Assembly (NCBI GenBank): GCA_036850595.1
Contig: CM072166.1
Coordinates: 878,788-942,787, forward strand
Direction of reading: 5' to 3'
DNA: 64,000 nt
Source: Rhyacichthys aspro
Taxonomy: Eukaryota > Chordata > Actinopteri > Gobiiformes > Rhyacichthyidae
Part shown: in pieces, positions 11,652 to 24,639 of the stretch
Layout: the number at the start of each line of letters is the position of its first letter
Position numbering within the stretch: position 1 is the stretch's first letter
The notes under the pieces: model-generated
Told to the model about the DNA's origin: nothing
Databases searched by the model: none
What the model saw: the letters and a program-made list of their open reading frames with translations, nothing else
Made by a program: the position numbers and the translations under genes

Positions 11652-12689
11652 GCTTTGCGGTACATTCAAAAGTAAAAAAAATATATAAATGTACCACCCC
11701 ACACAATAAAGTCTTTGGGAGCCCGGTAAAAATATAATCTGAGGACCATAAACAACAATAGTTACCAACATTTATTGCTGTAAACACTTAAAATATGGAA
11801 AACATTCTTTTTCTATCCTCAGACAAAAAATCTCATCAAAATAGATTGTCAGATTGGGCTCTAATTTTGTAGGTAACAACAACAGCCGATAACTACTGCA
11901 TTTATTTCATTAAAACAGTCGTTAAGAGTCACGTCACTGTCTTTAAAACACATTCTTACAGTTGATTTATTGACAGCAGGTCGTCCTTTTGCTGAGATCC
12001 TCACGTGACCGTCTCCAGAGCTAAACCCACAGGTGTCGGATTATTAAGTGTTAAAACGACTCCAGTCTTAACCGATCTGTGACTGTAATAGACTTCGGTG
12101 TGAAATGCTCCTGCTGCGAGCGCTGAACCTTTTTTTCTTCACTTCAGTCTCAGTCAGCGCCGCGTGATGTTGGCGAGAAACGATGAACCCACTTTACTCT
12201 GAGTGGGAGGAAAAAAAGGAAAAAGAAACGCTTCAACTTCGAGAAGGAGCCTCGACAGAGATTGATCAACGCTGTTTACAATAACCACCCAACGCTTATT
12301 TATTAGTACAAACCTCTTCATGAACTGTTTGTATTTATAACCTTCACAAGAGCTGTTTATTAGTGAGACATTCAACACAAGATAATGGAAAAGTAATTGG
12401 TCTTTTTACCATTACAAGGCCGTAATCATTCAATACTTGGTAATTATGTGGATTCAGAGGTAAATATATAGACTAATATAGAAAGGTCATGCATTTCATA
12501 AATGTCTTTGTGCTGCAGTGTTACAAGCCACACAAACAAATGTCTTCCTCCGGTTCATGACCCAGTCTTCTGTAAAAGTGCAGCTCTGAGGCTCTGTGTT
12601 GTATCCAGGCTCCTCTCCTTTCACTGTTTCTGAGTTTTATTTGGAAGCAGAAAAAAAAAAATCCAACCAAATGTTTTTGTTTTCACACA

Positions 12690-12722
12690 GGGGTCACACA
12701 GGGGTCACACAGGGGTCACACA
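12690..12722 (+). repeat. 11-bp tandem GGGGTCACACA x3
   Basis: Three perfect copies of an 11-bp unit immediately before a CT-rich minisatellite. Confidence 0.9.
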
Positions 12723-12729
12723 GGTCCTA

Positions 12730-13036
12730 GGTCTCCTCTCTCTGTCTTCTCCCCATATCTCCTCTCCTCCTGTCTCCTCTCATGTATCCTCTCCTCTCTC
12801 CTCTCATGTATCCTCTCCTCTCCTCTCTCCTCTCCTGTCTCCTCCCCTGTCTCCTCCCCTGTCTCCTGTCTCCTCCCCTGTCTCCTCTCCTCTCCTGTCT
12901 CCTCTCCTCTCTCCTGTCTCCTCTCTCCTGTCTCCTCTCTCCTGTCTCCTCTCTCCTGTCTCCTCTCTCCTGTCTCCTCTCTCCTGTCTCCTCTCTCCTG
13001 TCTCCTCTCTCCTGTCTCCTCTCCCCTGTCTCCTCT
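12730..13036 (+). repeat. CT-rich minisatellite (14-bp CTCCTGTCTCCTCT)
   Basis: About 300 bp almost free of A on this strand. It opens with irregular CTCCTCTC units and resolves into a clean 14-bp unit, repeated about nine times from about 12910 to 13030, with one G per unit. Open frames on both strands (Leu/Ser-rich one way, Arg/Glu/Gly-rich the other) are artefacts. Confidence 0.9.
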
Positions 13037-15164
13037 GTTGCGGGACTAGGATGTGAGGAGACGAGGGAAGTGGAGGAAGCGAGGACACCAGGCCCAGTCT
13101 TTCAGACGCTTCCACAGACTTCCAGCTCAGTTTGATTGAAGGCTCCGAGTGATTATTTTTTATTTATTTTTCGAACATTGACTCGAGTCGGAGGTTAATC
13201 CACTGAGTCCCACGTGACGCTCTCAGATAAACTCAAACCCGACTGAACGCTTCACAGTTCTCTGATAATCTCCGCCGTGGGATTATTTCAGATCCGGCTC
13301 AAACGCGTTCGTCTGGATCGACCGACTCCACGGTGTTTATTTCTGTGTTTATTTACGTTGAGGACGCACCACGCTCCGTTTGTCTCGGGTTTATGATTCT
13401 TGTGACAGAAGAGATTTACAGCTCCCCGAAGCTCCGTCTGGATCGATGGTGGGAGCGCCCGACTCGACAAATCGATTTAACATCAAACTTTTCCATCCGT
13501 CTGGCGTCATATCTCAGATCAGATCCAGAGAGTGTGAAGGAAGCGCTTTTCCTTTTCATTTAACTCACTGCGCTCCGATATCTGGGCCCTCAGGCTCCAA
13601 CTTACTCCAGACACTCTTTAAAATGCTGTACAGACGTCGAACAATGAGTTTAAGTCACTTTTTAAAATGAAAACTCAACTAAACTAGATTCTGTATTTCC
13701 TAACATCACCAAAACAGATCTGTTGACATTAATTAGAAAAGAATTACAGTCCCTGCTCCTCCTGAGTCCCTCCGACACAAAAAAATGCTTTTTTAAGATT
13801 TTTTTCCCATATTTTTTGTGTTATGAATGCCATTGTTAACTTCAGTCCTCATTATTTTATGGATTTTTAACCCCATAAAAGACCATTTTAGCACCTAAAG
13901 TCTCTTTGTGTTTTTTTTCTCCATCCCATATATTCAAATTAGACTTTTTTTATATAATAGAATTTTTATTATCTAAGTCTGGGAGTGTCAAAAAAATCGG
14001 TGATCCTGATCAATTGTTATTTTTGTGCATTGGATCAGTGTGAGCAAGATTTCTTCTACCTTTTTTGTTGTCTCTCTCAGAAACCTTTTAAATGATTCCT
14101 TATTGTTATGTCTCTTTATAATAGTGTCAAAAGTAAACCTCAAACATGAAGTCCTCACTATTTTTATGTGTTTGTCAGATGCACTTTTTGCTCCATTTTA
14201 CAAGGTTTTGTTCATTCATGTGACTTGGTTCATCCCACATGTTCTTTTTTTAAGTGAAGACAGTAAACAAAGAGACAGAACCAGATAAAACAGGTCTGAG
14301 CGTAGGCCTGGTTGTGTGTTTACTGCTCTCAGGAGGAAAGAGCTGCAGATTAAGACGTCTGAGCGTAAAGTGATGGACGGATTAGGTTTGATATCAAAGG
14401 CTCAGAGACCTGTCAACCACACGAGAGGCTTCTGCACAAACCTGACTCTAACAGAAAAACCTGCAGAAACGACTCACTGGAAAACTCATCCACCCGATTA
14501 CTTTCATAAAACCCATTATACTTCGAATTATATCGCACATTTTGACGTAAAAACCATATGCTAGAACGCCGTCACATGCTCGGTGCGTTCTGTATTTCAT
14601 CCTGGAGTTTACAGCCCGTTCTCTCAGGCCTTTTGTGGTAGTCGCCTGCGGATATCGTTTATTCGCAGCTGTGGTTTTTAATAAGGTAATTGTAGTCCTG
14701 ATCCGGGTTGTTAACATTTGGCGCTGCCCACGGCGATGGCTGGAGTAAACCTAATTGTCCCTGCAGTGGAAAATTTGGCCCAATCAACGCCTTTTAATTA
14801 GAAATACTCGCAGCGTGAGCGAAAGGCAGGCTGTGCTTCTTTTGTGCAGCGCCAGGACCAAGTACCAAGGCGAGAAAGGGCTGTAAAATCTCCAAATCAT
14901 ACAAACTCTTCTCCATTCAAGGCTTTCATTTTTCATTTTCACAATTGACTATTTCTATCCAACAATCCATATCCTCTCATCGTCCACTTTGTTTGTCAAA
15001 TATCGTAAAGTACGCGTCCAACTCTTGACTTTTTAAACAAGGGGAGAAGCTTTGAAGCCTGCACAAGTTGCAAAAGGAACTTAGACACAGATAAAAACAG
15101 GAAATCTCCATAAATGATGGAGGTGAAAATGAGGAGCGTGTTTTCACCTAAACTGAAGGATTTA

Positions 15165-15465
15165 GCTGCTGTTGGGGCAGTTTATACCGGCCATAAACAG
15201 GTTTTAGCCTGATTACAACAGGTTTGATATGGATTTGAACTAGTTTTAGATGGATTTGAATCTGTTTGTATAAAGCTGCTTCTGTCCATAAACAATATAT
15301 TTTATCACTGAAGCTGAGGGCTACAAACCTGTTTAAATCCAACTAAAATTTGTTCAAATCCGACAAAAATCTTGTGGAATAAAAATAAAATCAGAAGAGA
15401 CTGTCAGCCGTAAGAAATGTTCCTGTCTTCAAATGCAGCCCCTTTTTACAAAAATTTTAGACACG
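15165..15465 (-). mobile_element. hAT-MITE remnant (43889-family), inverted
   Basis: Recognised by GCTGCTGTTGGGGC near the left end, 21-bp GGTTTTAG/GGATTTGAAC units, and AATCAGAAGAGACTGTCAGC toward the right. It is internally rearranged, since minisatellite units occur in both orientations. Confidence 0.5.
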
Positions 15466-15944
15466 ACTGAATAAACCAAACAAACTCCAATGAAATAAAA
15501 GAAAGAAACTCTTTGAAGGTTTATTGTCTGCTGGAGTTTAGAAAAGTTAGAAAAGATCAGAGACCATCTCAGACCAGTCCATACAACTTATTTCGACCTT
15601 CCCAAATGAATCTTCAAAGTCCTTTCATATTCTTTTCAGTTAGACTCTTGATGGATTTGTTCTGATGAATATTCATAGTCTCTGTATAAATCTTTTCTGT
15701 CGATACGAGCGGATTTAATGGCGTCACGTAAGTTCTGTGCATCTGTCTGAGGCGAATGAAATAGAGTCGTACATCGTCCTCAGAGACATTAACACAGCGC
15801 CATTTAGATTAAAATAAAAGACAGAAACAGATACAACTAAACCAAGACTAAACCTGGACCAAACTAGTACAATGTTCAAATGCAGGTCCTGGGACTAAAC
15901 CAGGTCTGAGTTACGTCTAAACCAGACAAGTCCAAAGCCATATT

Positions 15945-16190
15945 CGGGAACCAAACATGGCACAAGGTTAGATTTTATGAGGCTCTCATCTTCAGTTTAT
16001 GGTCCCAACAGCAGCAGCTTTATACAACCTGCTCAAATTCAACTATAACCTGTTCAAATCTGACTAAAACCTGATAAAATCCAACTAAAACCTTCTCAAA
16101 TCCAACTAAACCTGCTAAAATCTATTTAAAACCTGTCGAAATCCAAAGGAAACCTTTTCAAATCCAGATTTTAGTTGGATTTGAACAGAT
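15945..16190 (-). mobile_element. hAT-MITE remnant (43889-family), inverted
   Basis: Contains CATGGCACAAGGTTAGATTT, CAGTTTATGGTCCCAACAGC and units of CAAATCYGACTAAAACCTG. At 16160-16190 the minisatellite flips strand (ATCCAGATTTTAGTTGGATT). Confidence 0.5.
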
Positions 16191-17284
16191 GGACAAACTT
16201 AGTTCTAAATAAATCAAAACTAAATCAAAGCCTGAATCATGACTAAATTAGGACTAAACCTGGACTAAAGTAGGTACTAACTTAGGGCTGATCCAAGCAC
16301 AAATTAAGGACTTAACCAAGAATAAACCAGGTCTAAAAACCAAAACTAAATCAGCGCTGCTGAAATCTAAATCCAGAACAAACCTAGACCAAATACACAA
16401 GACGTATAAAGTACTGAAGAACAAAGTAAAATCCACGAAACCAAGCTACTTGACCTAGTTTTTGTGTCTTTTTACTGGACAAACATCAAATGTAAAAATA
16501 AAGCATGAATCTGAAAATAGTCAATCCGTTGACTTACATTTAATTTTCATCGCTTGGAGCTCACTCTGTTGCTTCCAAAAAAAACTTACAGAAACATCAT
16601 TGTAGTCATTAGTTTCTTCTAAAAAAAGGCAGCGACTACTGAATATTAGCTCTATTTCTGAGTCATTTCTTGTCTAATTATCCTCTGATCAAGACGAGCC
16701 GGACAGGAGCATAATAAGACAATTAGTGCTAATGACTTTGAATTGAAAAGCCAATTTAAGAATGAGCAAGCGACGTCAAAAAGTCCATCAAATTATTTCA
16801 GCACGGGGTCCAATGGACTATTGAATCAGACCGAAAACAAGCCTGACATCTGACAAAACGCACTTGTTAAAAGGATTAGAAGCAGCTCTGTGTCTGAAAC
16901 GAACACGAGGCGGTAAATCCAGTCGTATCAGCGTCGACAGATGGTTCAGGATGAGGTTTTTTCTTTCAGCGAGGATTGAGACAAGGGTTGGTTCATGGCG
17001 TTAAAGTGTTTCAGATCCAGTCCACTTCAGACAAACAAACGAGAAGAAGAGAAGCCTGTTGAGATGATAAAATGTAAAGAAAACAGTAAATACATCGGGT
17101 TTGGGGATTAGATCAAAGACTCTTGGATGGAGCTGGGAACAGGTTTGATGATTAATCAGATTAGATTTGGAATAAGTTAAGCCAAAAGAAAGACTGTGGA
17201 TGGAAACTGGCTGCAAAGTAAAAAATCATCATAATCTGTCCACACTTTTTCGAGTATTTTAAAGCAAATACTTCAGACCTTTTA

Positions 17285-17480
17285 ACATGTTTTAGATGGA
17301 TTTGAATTAGATTCATTTAATTTGTTCATGATGTTAAAGGTTAAGCCAGTTTTTGGAACAAAGATAAACAAAACCTGTTCAAATCCAACAAAAAACTGTT
17401 CAAATCCATCTAAACCCTGTTAAAATCTATTTACAATTATTTTAAATCCTTGTAAAACCTGTTCAAATCAAACTTAAAGC
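17285..17480. repeat. 21-bp minisatellite block, mixed orientation
   Basis: GATGGATTTGAATTAG at the left, then ACCTGTTCAAATCCAACAAA-type units to the right. A small inverted block of the common 21-bp motif, probably a decayed MITE of the 43889 family. Confidence 0.55.
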
Positions 17481-18420
17481 AGTTTGCATAAAAGAGGAAA
17501 TTAATGTTAAAGATAACTTTTATAAAACTCAAATGAAGATGAAAACTTACATTCAAAGTTTAATAAAGGGCCACAGCCTTCAGTTCCTGAAAGGATTCTT
17601 ATTTTGGAGCAAAAGGGACCAACACAATATTAGGCAGGTGCTCATAATGTTATGCCTGATCAGAGTAAATATTTCTATTTTAATAGAATCTGTTATGTCC
17701 TATCCCTTAAGTCCATTTATATTCACACCTTTGATTCATTGTGTGTTCTTCTTTCTTGTTTTGTGGTCTTGCCGGTCAAAAACACACTCTTGTTACTTGT
17801 TAGACGCTACCTGAGGCTTTTGGACCATTTCCCGTCTCGTAAAGCCACCCATCCGTCTCAGAAACGAGCCGTACGTTATTACAGTGTGAAAACAATGCCT
17901 GTCCAAGCCCCGTGCGCCGTGATATAAGGCTACTGTTCGTCCGAATGGAGTCCACCGCCGACTGTTAGAGAGTAAATTAATTTTTCATAGAGGCTGCAGA
18001 GTTAAAGGCCACACAATAGAGCAACAGAAAAAAAAAACAAACCCGACTCCCTCCAAGGTTTTCACTGCGGAGATGGAAACTGGTGCAGAGTTATGACTGG
18101 ATCTGACAGGTCCAGGATTGTACAAGTGCCCAAAGGTTTGAGAGGGCAGAGTATACAAAATTAGATCGAACAAGTTTCCCTGAGATAAACATGTTCAGGG
18201 AGTTTATATTTTGAGTCCAGTCTGAGCAAATAGAAAATAAATGAATGGAAGTCAATGTGAAAAGAGGCCAGTTTGTGTGAGTTTGATGATTCATGAAAAA
18301 TTACAAGATATATTTTTGATGCCAAGAAAGACATCAGTTGAAAGTAGAGGATTCTGAAAACCCTCTTAGTTTGAGTTTGATTTTAACACTTAAACAGACT
18401 GTATCTAATATTTGTTCTTC

Positions 18421-18945
18421 TAGTTGTGAAAATGGTTAAAACCCAAATAGTTTATTGTAAAATCAATAATTTGTGTAGAAACAGTCTTTCTGATCCATCT
18501 ACTGTTTATTGTAAGGGATTGTAACAGATGAGAACCTCTATTCAGGAACAGAAAACCTTGGCCAATCACATGCTCCAAAAAGGAGCGCTCCCATTGGTCG
18601 ACACTTGTCACATGACGTTCCAGGAAGTTTAATAGCTGCAGATAAAGTGTATTTTCAGCTGAATATGTCTTTTAACAGAGAAACAGCTGAAAAAAGAAAA
18701 GCATCAACAGAGAAAAGGGAGGCAACGTAAAACACAGATAAATACTGTCAATTCAATCACGTAATGTTTAACGAGGAGGAGATAATTGTCGTCCTGACGC
18801 TGAAGTCACAGCTAAGCTAACGCTAAACTCTAAACTTTTGTAGTTTTTTTTAATAAAAGAGAAGCAGGAGAGGTCCCTAGGCTGCTTTTGGAGGAGAGTG
18901 GAGTCTGAGACGGGGACAAGAAAAGAAAATCAGGGAATGGAGCTT
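18421..18945 (-). repeat. Dispersed repeat family X, complete inverted copy
   Basis: Reverse complement of the 6609-7109 copy, with an extra ~60 bp near the 3' end (ATCAATAATTTGTGTAGAAA). It includes the ends CACAACTAG (at 18421) and AAAGCTCCATTCCCTGATTT (to about 18945). Confidence 0.75.
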
Positions 18946-20005
18946 TAAATTTATACGATTGGTCAGGAAGGATTGAACTGAGTGGAAGCTCATGTCAATT
19001 TCAGTCTCTATCAAACTCAATACAATGCCCAATGGAGAAAATTAAATAAGACAGCCATTATTTGGCATAAAGCACAGTTGAAATCTGAGCTCATATAGAA
19101 GCATGAAACTCCACTTTCCTGCAAAAAACGAGACTGGATTTTTTGGAGGAAGAAGCTTTTGGGAGGTCATCTATAATTCAGTGAACTGGAAAAGCGCGTT
19201 GTCCGTGTGAAATATTGATGGAAATGGGCCGAGTGCAGTGTCGGTGTCAGAAGGTGTTTGTAAGGTTTGTCGGGAAACACAACAGTTTATAATGAGGCCG
19301 AGAGCACTTAGCGGGCGATCATATTCAGCTGTAATCTGAGCAGAAAATAGCAAAGGTTTGAATGTGAAAGAATGAGAGCAAAATCAAAAGTTTAACTCTC
19401 TCTTTTCAGAGAGATAAAGTTATGTGTCCTAGTTACATGTTTATTATGGAGCAGTTAGCGCTACATAAAGAAAAGCTAAAGGTCACTTAAATGAGTTTAT
19501 GTTGGATAAGTTCAGATGCTTGGTGTAACACAATAATTTAACAATGTTCACTTCGGGTTTATTTCTCAAAGATCAGACATAGTAGTGATCCTGTAATTAT
19601 CACTCGTTAAACTCTGCGTCAAAGCATTACCAACATTTATCTATGTTTAATTTCCTCCTGTTTCTCTATTTTTATCTTTTTTGAGCTGTTTCTGACCGGC
19701 ATATTTTAACGGTATGATGAGGTAACTTTAAGTATTAGGTTGTAGCTAGCTGCTAAATCCTCCGTTCTATGATAGTGAATCTGTAGTTTTCCAATCGGAC
19801 CCTGGAAGAAAACCTGGATTTACTCGTGCATTAAGTAATACGGCAACAAATTCTCTCTGTTAGAAATTACCTGAAGTCACACAGAGGAGGTGCCAGAATA
19901 AATCGTAACCAAAATGTTGCCGTTTTCTTTAGTTTTGTGGTTTTTGTGCCACTTTGGTCCAATGGTGTCGCGACAGTCTTTTGGTTTGTTGCTTCTAAGT
20001 CTTTT

Positions 20006-20230
20006 TTCATCAACTACATACAAAATAACCAGTCAGTTTGTCGTCTAGAAATGATTAACTAACTGGTTTTAGTTTGCTCTCTTATTAAATGATCGACATG
20101 CACGTGCAGCTTTCGCATTTTGGTGACAGAACTACTGGACTTTCCCATTCGAGTTCAATTAAAACCGCTAAATAAAATGTTTCTAGACGACAAACTGACT
20201 GTTGTTTTCCATAAAGTTGACCAGAGCATA
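20006..20230. mobile_element. Foldback element with 22-bp perfect inverted repeats
   Basis: The 22-nt arm beginning CAGTCAGTTTGTCGTCTAG (20030-20051) is exactly complementary to 20180-20201, with 128 nt between. Similarity continues outward (TCAACT..AT..AAAA.AAC on both sides) and inward (GGTTTTAG / GGTTTTAA), so the arms are about 70-80 bp. This looks like a MITE with long terminal inverted repeats. The target duplication was not identified. Confidence 0.6.
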
Positions 20231-22429
20231 TATTAGAATAGACACTAATGATTTATCATGATGGCTAGAACAAAAGCTAACTAATTTGTTAGTTACTACA
20301 GTACTACAGTACTCGCCGGTACAGCGGCTAACTGTTGGGGACAATTACCATAATAATCTTGTTTTTGAACAATTTGCAATGTTTGGAGCTAATGCTGCGG
20401 CTAAAGTCTGCTTCTGTTTCTCTGTGTTTTATGTTGATGACAAAAAAGCCGAAGGATTATTTATCTGAGCATAATTTATACTCACATACACATTGCACAT
20501 GCAGCCATTTTGTTTTATTTTAGCTATGTTTTACTACCTGATGCCTACTAGCAACATGGGTTAAAACTATATTTACTTGAGAACCAAAACATTGCAAAGT
20601 CCTGGTTTAGTTCTGGTTGGCCTTGTTTTCTGAAAGAAGTACAGTGACTTTATAGAGTTTTGGAAATAACTTTATGATCCAAATATTAAGAGACTCTTGG
20701 ACAAGTGTAAATGATGGATTACAGTGAAGCCAAAAGAGACTAGGAGAGAAATAGGAGAAATTATCACGAGCGAGAACCTTAAAAAAAGGCAGCGTATGAA
20801 GCTGAGACGAGGAGTAATTCGTGTCTGGACGGCCATCGATCGGCGGCTGCTGCTCGTCTATGACTTATTCAGTGTCGATTATTGAGCAGCTGCTTTCTCT
20901 CTTTGACCTTCCTCAAATCTGCGCTGATCCTCGGCCTTTGGAGAAACAGCTAACAGCACTGCCCCAGTGGATCGTGGGTAATGAGAGAGGATTCTGACCA
21001 GGCCTTGAGCGGAGTCAGGTTTAAAAGATTTTCAATAATCAGTCGGAGTGAGGAACAACCTGGAGATAATCCAATGTTTGCATCTGAAACCAGCATTTAG
21101 TGAAGTTGATGGAAAAAGGTTCTTGATTTCATCTGCGTTCTCTCTGAGCGGAGGGAGGTCAGCTTGGTGCATTTTACTTAATTCTTTGCTGCCTCATTTA
21201 AATTTGTAAGTGTGTGTCTACAGTATAAATTATTTACCAAACTCTTTATCAGTCTCTAAACTTAATGATTTGGAGAGATGTTCCGTCAGTGAAACACTTG
21301 TGTAGGCAACAAATTAGTATATTTTCAAACTCTACCAATGTTTTTTTTCAGTCAGTTAGAGTAGTGAGAATAACAGCATGACACAAAGAGAATCAAACAT
21401 CTCCACATTTACATCCATTTAAAATGTTTCCTTAAGTTGAGCAGGGATTTGTTCATTTATTTTTTTTATTAGAAAAACGCGTTCGTGAACTGTGAGCCTT
21501 CTGTAAACAATTTCATACAGAATAGAACCTATAGTAAACCCAGCCAACAGGTCTTATTCCATTGAACTAAATAAAGCCACAGTGAGAGACGAGCCGAGAT
21601 CGTCAGCACGAACGTTAACGGAGCTGTTTGTCTGCACTGGATGTAATTACGGAGCTTATGTAACTGCACAAATGCATAAATGCATGTGTGACCGCTGAAG
21701 GTCAGTCGGTGCGGTCTGCTCTTTGTTCAGAGCCATAACGAGGTAATCCATGCAAACCCAGTGTAAAGCCCTCTGGCCTTTGTCACAGAGTGTGATTTTT
21801 ACAGCAGGTGCTCAACAAGACGAGAAAACCTGCTCCGGGAAGGCACTCGTGAGCAGTCGTCAGTGTGGAGGCAGCAAAATGAAAGAATTTATGCTTCTTT
21901 TGAGAATTACCAGCCACCACTGCACAAACCCAAAGGACTGGATTGGTTTATTTGAAAGGAGACAACGCAGTTTCATAAAACACATGATTAAACGTGAGTT
22001 AAAAAAGCCAGAGTTTTCATCTGTCGTCCCCTGGCCTCGTAATTGAGAGGAACTGCACAAACACAGAACACGGACAGTTCAGAACAAACATAAGACAGAA
22101 CAGTTCATTACAAACAACTGAATGATGATATGTTGAAGAACAATGATGAGCAGAAGTAATAAAACACCATAAACAGACCTGTATGTGTTAATCATCCACT
22201 GTTTAAAACGGTTTAGTCACTGACTGTTTATTGTTGTCAGGAATTCAATCCATTCTTTAGAGCCTCTCAAACTGACTAAAAGTGTCTCCTCTCTCAGATC
22301 CTCTTGTGACTCGCTCAGAAGTGGTTCTTAGATGTAAACTGTGAGAGGAGGATGATGTGTTACCTGTAAATCGGACATAAGTTGGCAAATGTTTGTGAGT
22401 CCTTTCGGTTTGCTGCTTCAAGTGGGATC

Positions 22430-22690
22430 ATCTACAACAATCACTCAGTTCATTCATTTCAATCCCTGCTTTAAAGACTCCAAGCATTGGTCCAGGGTCA
22501 TTGCACCTGCTTTAGTCACTTGGGCTTTTAATTTGTGTAAATATTTATATAGTACATAATGTGCTCCACTGTATGACTCTGTACTTATGGGTATTTGTTG
22601 TAATTGTTCTCAGTGGGCTTACCTGGTTAAATAAAGGTTAAATGAAGGTAAAATAAAATAAAGGTAAAATAAAATAAATTAAAATAGACT
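22430..22690 (+). mobile_element. LINE 3' tail ending in TTAAATAAAGG repeats
   Basis: The 3' end CAGTGGGCTTACCTGGTTAA is followed by short tandem AAATAAAGGT-like units. This is the usual terminus of L2-type LINEs in fish. The coding part is too decayed to read. Confidence 0.55.
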
Positions 22691-22769
22691 TGTGTTATTG
22701 AAATCAGGCAACGGTGGTAATGCTTTGATTTCTTATCCAATACATTTTTGGCCTGTTTGTATAATGTTT

Positions 22770-22860
22770 CAATCAATCAAACTTTATTTCTATAGCATAG
22801 CAGTTTTTGATACAGCTTAATGCAACTCAAGGTGCTTTACAAAATAAATCATTAAACACA
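22770..22860 (+). repeat. Dispersed fish repeat (AATCAATCAAACTTTATT)
   Basis: AATCAATCAAACTTTATTTC, then CAACTCAAGGTGCTTTACA. This is a very common teleost dispersed repeat, probably the 3' end of a retroelement. Confidence 0.5.
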
Positions 22861-24639
22861 ATATTCACATTATAATATTTAAAACAATGGTGGCTTTATT
22901 TCACTTTATTTTACTCATCGTTCAAAGAGACAGTGATTGCGTTATCCATCAGTAAAACGTCTGAAAAATAAATAAAATCCAAGCCAATACGTTTGTTTGG
23001 AGCCAGCATCTTGTGGCCATCACTTTAAAAAAATCTTTTGATTGTCGATTGGAAGGAGCCGTTTTTGTTTTTTGTTTTCCTATGGCAGGATAAAGACAGA
23101 CCAAGCTGATCAGATTCCTGTAAACTTCAGTAAAACAAAGCCTTTTTCCCCGAGGCAGCGCTCTCTGAACAAAACAGCAAAGAAAAACTCCAGCTGCGTT
23201 CGCTCTCATCTTTTACCCGACGAGGAATAAACCCTTGTTTTTCTGTGGCATCGACATGAAGTAGACTTTCTGTAACCGCAAAGAGACATATGTGCACTTC
23301 AACTACAATGGGAAAGTAGAAAAGTATTTTTATTTTTTTTATTTTTTTTTTTACAATGTACTGAAGCTGTCTTGCTTTTCTTTTCGGGCAGCAGGACAGT
23401 GTTTTTTTGAGTTTGAAACATTCCAAACTTTTGAATCTCAATTGAAGAGAGAGATTTTTATTTGTTAAACTAGTTGCAAATGTACCAATGAACAAATCAG
23501 ATGATGAAAATGATTAAAATACTTACTTTTGATAAATTACAGTTCAGATTTAGATAGGGCCTATTTTATTTATTCTCCAACTAAAACCTGTTTTCATGAA
23601 AAGGAGAAAATGAATATTAAAGATAACTTTTGTAAGACTCGAATGAAGATGAAACCTTCCATTTAAAATTTTATAAAATCCTCCGAATGTCACAGTCTCA
23701 GGCCCCTGAAAGGATTCTCATTTACTGCAGCGGCCTGTTTTTAAAGCTGCTGCTGAACTGAGCACGTGCAGAACTCAGTCGGGTAACACCAAACAAACCT
23801 GGAGTGACTTTTAACTGTGCTTTAAAACTTCTCACTGTTATTAACTGATTCTGAAGTTACTGAGACATTCCAACACTTTTTAAAGTCAAAACTTAAAATA
23901 AAAAAATCCCCTGAGTTCTTTGTGCCTTTGAGTTTGGATCAAAGTCAACATTTTATCTAAATTGTGGCATAAATATGATAAAAGCAAACGAAAGTGGACA
24001 GTTTTCATCATTAATTATAACTCGTATTCATAATAAATGCGTTTCTGAGGCAGTTTGTGAAGCTGTTTAAACTTTAGTGACGCGGGTGTCATCATCGGCT
24101 GAATTTCTAATCACAGCCGAGTGGATTTCTGCCGTATTTATCCCTATCCTCGTCGTCAATCTCTCACATTCATGCGCTTTAATTAGGCCTATTATCTGAG
24201 CCGTCTTTAACGAGCCGCTCATCTGCTCCTCATTGTCTCACGTCAACACAAACACGACGTTCATTATTCACACAACACATCGTTACCGCCATTGTACGTC
24301 GTCGTAGGCTTCAGCGAGGAGCCACGCTGTGAAATACAAACCAAGAATCGAGATATTTCCAAAAAACACACGATTTAAACTGCACTCTAAAGACTCAAAC
24401 AGTGCTTTGCTAATATTTATGCTGGTTTCACTTGGCTTTCCATGTTTTTTCAGTTTCTCAGTGTAAAAATAAATATCCAGTGCTGGAATAGACACTTTTT
24501 CTGATTGTTGCTTTAAATAGTTACATTTTCTAAATAAGCAGTTTTCAAACAGCTTTAAGAAGATTTAAGAGTTTAAGAAAATCTTTCACCAGTCACTAAC
24601 TCTTTACTCCATAGCTCTTCAGAGAACTATAGTGAGGCG

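Noticed and set aside
12782..13135. Leu/Ser-rich 117-codon frame and the opposite-strand Arg/Glu/Gly-rich frame
   Set aside because: Both are translations of the CT-rich 14-bp minisatellite.
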